Source: Opitutia bacterium UBA7876 (GTDB taxonomy: Bacteria; Verrucomicrobiota; Verrucomicrobiia; Opitutales; Seribacteraceae). Taken from it: DNA of 64,000 nt. Each line of letters begins with the position of its first letter. The first letter of the stretch is position 1. Made by a program: the position numbers and the translations under genes. Location of the stretch: the NCBI GenBank assembly GCA_002500665.1, contig DLRY01000021.1, positions 1-64,000 of the forward strand, in the 5' to 3' direction. Under the pieces are notes generated by a model that did no database searches, had not been told where the DNA came from, and saw nothing but the letters and a program-made list of their open reading frames with translations. This document shows, one piece after another, positions 60,511 through 64,000 of this stretch.

Positions 60511-61080
60511 CTAGCTACCGGGCTTAGTCGGTGGAATGCTCCGCAGTTCGTCCGGGAGTTCGTCCGGGGAGTAAGTGGGGAAGTTCATCTTAAGCAAGGG
60601 CACGAAAGGAGTCTGAAAGTCTAGGTTATCCGTGCTTCTGTCCACGAGACAGGTCACGCCGCAGAGAATGGCTGGCGTATCCCGGATAATCGCAAGAGCC
60701 TCTCGAACTCGTCCGCCTCGGGTCACGACGTCTTCCACGACCAGTACCCTGTCATCCGGGTCGAGAGAAAAGTTTCTTCTCATAACTAGACGATCGTTTT
60801 CCTTTTCCAGGAAGAGGAAGCGACAATCCATCTGGCGGGCCGTTTCCTGTCCGATTACCAGTCCTCCCATGGCCGGGGAAACGATGGTCGTAGGCTGCAG
60901 TGCAGCTACCTTGGGGACAAGTAGCTCAGCTAGGCGGGACACCTTGTCAAGGTGCTGGCAAACTTGGGCGCATTGAAAAAAATGTCCGCTTCTTAACCCC
61001 GAGCGCAAAATAAAATGGCCGGACAGGAGAGCCTTTGTTTCCTCAAAGATGGAAATGATCTCTTGATCGGGTTGATTCAT
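60511..61080 (-). CDS. pyrE: orotate phosphoribosyltransferase
   Basis: 189-residue OPRTase, which converts orotate and PRPP to OMP in pyrimidine synthesis. F-I-L-R-S-G-L-R-S-G-H-F-F matches the N-terminal orotate-side block (the usual form is L-x-S-G-x-x-S). V-L-V-V-E-D-V-V-T-R-G-G (112-123) is the PRPP loop, with an E-D rather than D-D pair. The catalytic-loop Lys region is changed to E-K-E-N-D-R. It converges with the protease gene. Confidence 0.88.
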   Translation of the reverse strand: MNQPDQEIISIFEETKALLSGHFILRSGLRSGHFFQCAQVCQHLDKVSRLAELLVPKVAALQPTTIVSPAMGGLVIGQETARQMDCRFLFLEKENDRLVMRRNFSLDPDDRVLVVEDVVTRGGRVREALAIIRDTPAILCGVTCLVDRSTDNLDFQTPFVPLLKMNFPTYSPDELPDELRSIPPTKPGS

Positions 61081-61243
61081 CCAACCACCATTTTCATGTT
61101 CGGGGATTAGGCAATCGAATTCATTGCACCGGTGCCCGGAGGCCGTGCTTGTGTTTGCCTTAGGGGCCGCCTAGCGAACCTTAGGCATTTTAGGCGGGAT
61201 AATTTGGGTGAAGGAGCGTTTTGAAGTGAGGTTGGGAGCCAAC
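61081..61243. other. intergenic region with several short dyads
   Basis: 163 bases between two minus-strand genes, expected to hold the pyrE promoter and the end of the upstream transcript. It contains a perfect palindrome GCACCGGTGC (61126-61135), a GCAAT/ATTGC stem (61111-61127) and GCCTTAGG with CCTTAGGC (61157-61186), which pair in seven of eight positions. No T tract follows the last on the minus strand, so a terminator is not claimed. Confidence 0.35.
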
Positions 61244-62674
61244 TTATTTCTTGGCTGAAACGGGGGTCTTCCAGCCCATGTTCACCTCTGGTCCAAGTCC
61301 CTTGAGTTGGCCCGAGAGTTTGCCGAGTTTTTGCTGAATCTCTCCTATTTTCGCCTCTTTTGCCTCTTTTGCCTTCTTTAGTTCGCCTTCCGCCTTGGCG
61401 TAGGCCTCGGAAGGCTTGAAGTCTTTGATCTTGGACTTGAAGGACGCGGGGTTGGCGTCAAACTTGACCTTGCATTTATCGCAGCAAAAGCCGACTTTTC
61501 GACCCTCGAGAGAGGAAAATTTTGAATCATCAAGATCTTTGTTCGAGACCGGGCATTTGGTATTGACTGCTTTTTCGTCGCTTGCCTGTTCGGCCGCCTT
61601 CTTTTTGCTTTCTTCGAGCATGGAAATTTTTGCCTCCTCTGCCCCCTCTACTTTTTCGAGGTAGGCTTTTACCTTGTTGCGCTCGCTTTGCAGGGCGTTG
61701 AATTTCTTCTGGTCGACGAAGGTCTTTTGGAGGGAGTCGGCTCCTTCGTCTGTAACTTTAGTCTGCCACAGGAACACCTTTTCCAGTTTCTTGAGCTTGG
61801 CAAGATTGTTGACTGATGCGTCGGAGACCTCGGTTCCGTAGAGATTCAGGTACTGTAGTTCGGAAAGACTCGAAAGCTTGGCTACTCCGGCATCGGTGAC
61901 CGCAGTATTCTCGAGATGAAGCCTGTTGAGAAAATTGAATCCGGCCACGGAGGACATGCCGGCGTCTGTGACCCCGGTACGGGCCAGGTTAAGCCACAGA
62001 AGCTGGTTGGAAAGAGGTTTGAGCAAGGCAAGCTTCCCGTCGTCGAATCCTTTGCCGGAATAGGATGCGTTGACGTAGATGGCATTCGTGTTCTGGGCAA
62101 TGGGCATGGCGAGCACTCCTTCCTCCCGCAGGGCCTCGAGGGCCTTCGGGTCGGCCTTGGGCACGGTGGGCAACTGAGGCTGGAGCTTAGCTGTTGCGGA
62201 AAGCAGTTTCTTCGGCATGTTCTTGTAAACGTGCGCCGCCGCCTTGCGGGAAGACTCGTCCAGGTCCGATACCAGTAAGTCGAAGGATGCCCCGAGTTTA
62301 ATCCATGCCTTCATGATCTGAAGTTCCTGAGAGGTCACGGGATTGTAGTGTTCCTCGTCTTCGAAGGGTGGCATGGCCTCGTCTTCGTCCTTGGGCAGGG
62401 TAATTCGAAAAATCAGCTCACTGTCTTCGACGTTGCCCTTGACGATTATGTCCCCGCCAACCTCGCGTCCTCCCTTGAGCAGATCCTCCTTGGTATGCAT
62501 TCGAAGCTTGCCCTTGTCTTTTTCGGGGCCATGGCACTGAATGCATTTTGCGGCAAGAACGGGTTTGATGAGGCTGGAGAATACGTTGCCAGAGGGCTCA
62601 TCCTTGGCGGATGCCACGGGTAAGACAAGAAGAAGACCCGAGAGGGAAGAGAGTATAGCTGAGTAGATTTTCAT
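61244..62674 (-). CDS. secreted cytochrome c / leucine-rich repeat / YHS-like fusion protein
   Basis: 476-residue exported protein. The ATG at 62674 gives a signal peptide (1-23). Residues 28-135 are a planctomycete-type cytochrome c domain with C-I-Q-C-H (Cys44-His48) and a G-K-L-R-M-H-T-K-E-D-L-L-K-G-G block. Residues about 215-320 carry leucine-rich repeats of the L-x-x-L-x-L-x-x-T-x-V-T-D-A-G type. A Lys/Glu coiled coil follows. Residues about 378-415 hold a four-Cys YHS/TRASH-like segment (C-P-V-S-N...G-F-C-C-D-K-C), probably metal-binding. A second coiled coil closes the protein. Its function is unknown; electron or metal handling is suggested. Confidence 0.75.
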   Translation of the reverse strand: MKIYSAILSSLSGLLLVLPVASAKDEPSGNVFSSLIKPVLAAKCIQCHGPEKDKGKLRMHTKEDLLKGGREVGGDIIVKGNVEDSELIFRITLPKDEDEAMPPFEDEEHYNPVTSQELQIMKAWIKLGASFDLLVSDLDESSRKAAAHVYKNMPKKLLSATAKLQPQLPTVPKADPKALEALREEGVLAMPIAQNTNAIYVNASYSGKGFDDGKLALLKPLSNQLLWLNLARTGVTDAGMSSVAGFNFLNRLHLENTAVTDAGVAKLSSLSELQYLNLYGTEVSDASVNNLAKLKKLEKVFLWQTKVTDEGADSLQKTFVDQKKFNALQSERNKVKAYLEKVEGAEEAKISMLEESKKKAAEQASDEKAVNTKCPVSNKDLDDSKFSSLEGRKVGFCCDKCKVKFDANPASFKSKIKDFKPSEAYAKAEGELKKAKEAKEAKIGEIQQKLGKLSGQLKGLGPEVNMGWKTPVSAKK

Positions 62675-62741
62675 GTTTGCTTGAGATACGGGCGAAGTTA
62701 GGTAACTTGTCATTTACCTTAAGCGACCAAACTTCTATTGC

Positions 62742-62747
62742 AAGGGA
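62742..62747 (+). promoter_or_regulatory. Shine-Dalgarno deciding a TTG start
   Basis: AAGGGA lies five bases before the TTG at 62753 and supports that codon as the start of the small membrane protein over the TTG at 62738. Recognisable Shine-Dalgarno sequences are uncommon elsewhere in this window. Confidence 0.45.
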
Positions 62748-62752
62748 ACGAA

Positions 62753-63040
62753 TTGAAAACTAGAGAATTCATCGACTGGAGCAAAGAACTTTGGTTTGCG
62801 CTCTTTTTTCTTACCATCGGTTTCACGGTCTGGCCCTTGATGGTCTATTTCCTCGGACAAGCCATTGGGGTGAACTACTTCGCCGAAATGAGCTTGAGAA
62901 CCTGGGCCGAACAAAAGGTGTACGGTCCGCTGGGCGATGGCATTCATCGGGCAGGGAGCAGGTTGTTATTCCTCTGCTTTCCCTATTGCCTTAGCTTTGT
63001 CCTTAGGTATTGCCTTTTCCTTGCCCGCAGGGCGGACTAG
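62753..63040 (+). CDS. small membrane protein of unknown function
   Basis: 95-residue protein starting at a TTG with a good Shine-Dalgarno. It has two hydrophobic segments (about 14-37 and 70-90) joined by a charged loop that contains L-R-T-W-A-E-Q-K-V-Y-G-P-L-G-D-G. No family is recognised. It is divergent from the cytochrome/LRR gene and convergent with the ABC exporter; the two stop codons share the palindrome CTAG at 63037-63040. Confidence 0.6.
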   Translation: MKTREFIDWSKELWFALFFLTIGFTVWPLMVYFLGQAIGVNYFAEMSLRTWAEQKVYGPLGDGIHRAGSRLLFLCFPYCLSFVLRYCLFLARRAD

Positions 63041-64000
63041 TCTGCGCTTACGCTCTCCAAGACGAAGTTTTGCTGGTATTTGCAAAATTTCGCATAGGCC
63101 CCGCCAAGTGAAAGAAGCTCTTCATGGTTTCCTCGTTCGATGATTTCCCCGTTCTGCAGGAAAAGAATCCGATCGGCGTCTCGGATGGTGCTGAGGCGAT
63201 GAGCGATGATCAAAGTGGTCTTGTTCCTGGTCAGTTTTGCCAGGGCGCGCTGGATGCCTTTTTCCGTTTCCACGTCGACGCTTGAGGTGGCCTCGTCGAG
63301 GATGATTACGGGGGGGGACTTGAGCATTGCCCGGGCGAGGGTAAGCCTTTGTTTTTCACCCATGCTGAGACGGACTCCCCTTTCTCCGATGAGCGTGTCC
63401 CATCCTTCCGGCAGAAGATTTACGAAATCCCATGCATGGGCTACCCGGAGGGCTTTTTGAAGCTCATCATCCGCTGCCGTGGGGGCGGCAAGCAAAAGAT
63501 TTTCCCTTACCGAAGCGTCGAAAAGAAAGGGGTCCTGGGATACGAAGCCGATTTGAGACCGAAGGTCCTCCAACTTCAAGTCGCGTATGTCGGCGTCACC
63601 GATTTTGACGTACCCTCGGTCGACGTCGTAGTAACGCAGAATGAGGTTTGCGATGGTGCTTTTGCCGGAACCCGTAGGGCCGACAAGGGCGGTCGTCGAA
63701 CCATGAGGAAGCCGGAAGTTCAAATCGCTTACGATGGAGTTCCTCTCCCCGTAGGCAAATGATACCGAGTCAAAGCTGATGGCGTTATTGGTTGCAGGGA
63801 AAGGCACCGGTTCCTCGGGGCTTGCGATGGCTACCTCCGAATCCAGAACCTCGAAAACTCTTTCCCCGGAGGCCTTGCCTGCGGAAACAAGGTTATTGAT
63901 GGAAACCAGTTGCCTGACCGGTTCATAGAACATGTTTGCGTAGAGGAGAAAGGCAAAAAGCTGCCCCGTCGTGAAACCGGGATCGGTCTCAAGAAGATAG
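63037..64000 (-). CDS. ABC exporter, MsbA-like, 3' part (runs off the window)
   Basis: The gene continues past the right edge; only the end of the membrane domain and the whole nucleotide-binding domain are seen. The reading frame stays open from the ATG at 63933 to the window edge, giving T-T-G-Q-L-F-A-F-L-L-Y-A-N-M-F, the typical last transmembrane helices. Walker A is G-P-T-G-S-G-K-S-T, the Q-loop F-V-S-Q-D-P-F, the signature L-S-M-G-E-K-Q-R, Walker B V-I-I-L-D-E-A-T-S and the switch His in I-I-A-H-R-L-S. The signature has M for the usual G in LSGGQ. A lipid A exporter is plausible given lpxD nearby, but a lipid or drug exporter cannot be excluded. Confidence 0.85.
   Translation of the reverse strand, partial: YLLETDPGFTTGQLFAFLLYANMFYEPVRQLVSINNLVSAGKASGERVFEVLDSEVAIASPEEPVPFPATNNAISFDSVSFAYGERNSIVSDLNFRLPHGSTTALVGPTGSGKSTIANLILRYYDVDRGYVKIGDADIRDLKLEDLRSQIGFVSQDPFLFDASVRENLLLAAPTAADDELQKALRVAHAWDFVNLLPEGWDTLIGERGVRLSMGEKQRLTLARAMLKSPPVIILDEATSSVDVETEKGIQRALAKLTRNKTTLIIAHRLSTIRDADRILFLQNGEIIERGNHEELLSLGGAYAKFCKYQQNFVLESVSAD

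Noticed and set aside
61157..61186. GCCTTAGG/CCTTAGGC hairpin as an intrinsic terminator
   Set aside because: The stem has a central mismatch and no T tract follows on the minus strand.
1..64000. Search by eye for tRNA, rRNA, CRISPR arrays, insertion sequences and prophage genes
   Set aside because: No cloverleaf, repeat-spacer pattern, transposase or integrase was recognised. A dedicated scan (tRNAscan-SE, CRISPR finder, IS search) would be needed to exclude short or diverged ones.

Overview
The window looks like chromosome from a member of the Verrucomicrobiota (PVC group), most likely an aquatic or marine polysaccharide degrader. The reasons are ten formylglycine-type sulfatases, a DUF1549/DUF1553 cytochrome c protein paired with a DUF1501 protein, very large PVC-style beta-propeller/HEAT proteins, an SHD1-like secreted protein and a DUF1080 protein. 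These sit beside a Gram-negative core cluster in the order bL25-Pth-bS6-SSB-bL9-DnaB-BamA-Skp-LpxD. This assignment is inference from gene content and order; no search was run.

Layout. (1) 1-1000: an A+T-rich methyltransferase gene, compositionally unlike everything to its right. (2) 1006-20032: a sulfatase/esterase island, almost entirely on the minus strand, with five sulfatases, two sialate O-acetylesterase-type proteins, an SGNH hydrolase, a ThuA-like protein, a metallophosphoesterase-like protein, an unrecognised secreted protein and a 994-residue cupredoxin/propeller/HEAT protein. A lone plus-strand DUF1080 gene (2731-3744) sits inside it. (3) 20180-31533: a Tat-exported PhoX-like protein, then a minus-strand run with four more sulfatases, a 1063-residue SGNH/propeller/HEAT/cupredoxin protein and an SHD1-like protein. 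(4) 31661-38746: a plus-strand catabolic operon (sulfatase, exported TIM-barrel isomerase-like protein, esterase, two-helix membrane protein, Na+/solute symporter, enolase-superfamily enzyme). (5) 38839-49815: the cytochrome c/DUF1501 pair, a propeller protein, two alpha/beta hydrolases, another large esterase, a DUF4349 lipoprotein and a phytanoyl-CoA dioxygenase-like protein. (6) 49923-60498: housekeeping operon for translation, replication and envelope biogenesis, ending in prs and a DegP-type protease. (7) 60511-64000: pyrE, a cytochrome c/LRR/YHS-like fusion, a small membrane protein and the 3' part of an MsbA-like ABC exporter.

How the genes may work together. Almost every accessory product carries a signal peptide, Tat signal or lipobox, so the chemistry is envelope or extracellular: sulfatases remove sulfate, SASA/SGNH/alpha-beta hydrolases remove ester groups, and a Na+-coupled symporter imports the product for an enolase-superfamily dehydratase. 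No recognisable glycoside hydrolase or polysaccharide lyase is present. Three families linked in other bacteria to 3-keto-sugar chemistry (DUF1080, ThuA-like, TIM-barrel sugar isomerase) occur beside two copper-domain propeller proteins, which suggests an oxidative step in glycan processing. That last point is a hypothesis.

The most distinctive features are the symporter with a CBM5/12-like module in an external loop, the two cupredoxin-propeller proteins carrying the copper domain at opposite ends, an unrecognised secreted protein (14916-15905) that could be the missing backbone enzyme, and a perfect inverted repeat joining the prs stop to the degP start. No tRNA, rRNA, CRISPR array, transposase or phage gene was recognised. 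No gene-free stretch exceeds about 165 bases.
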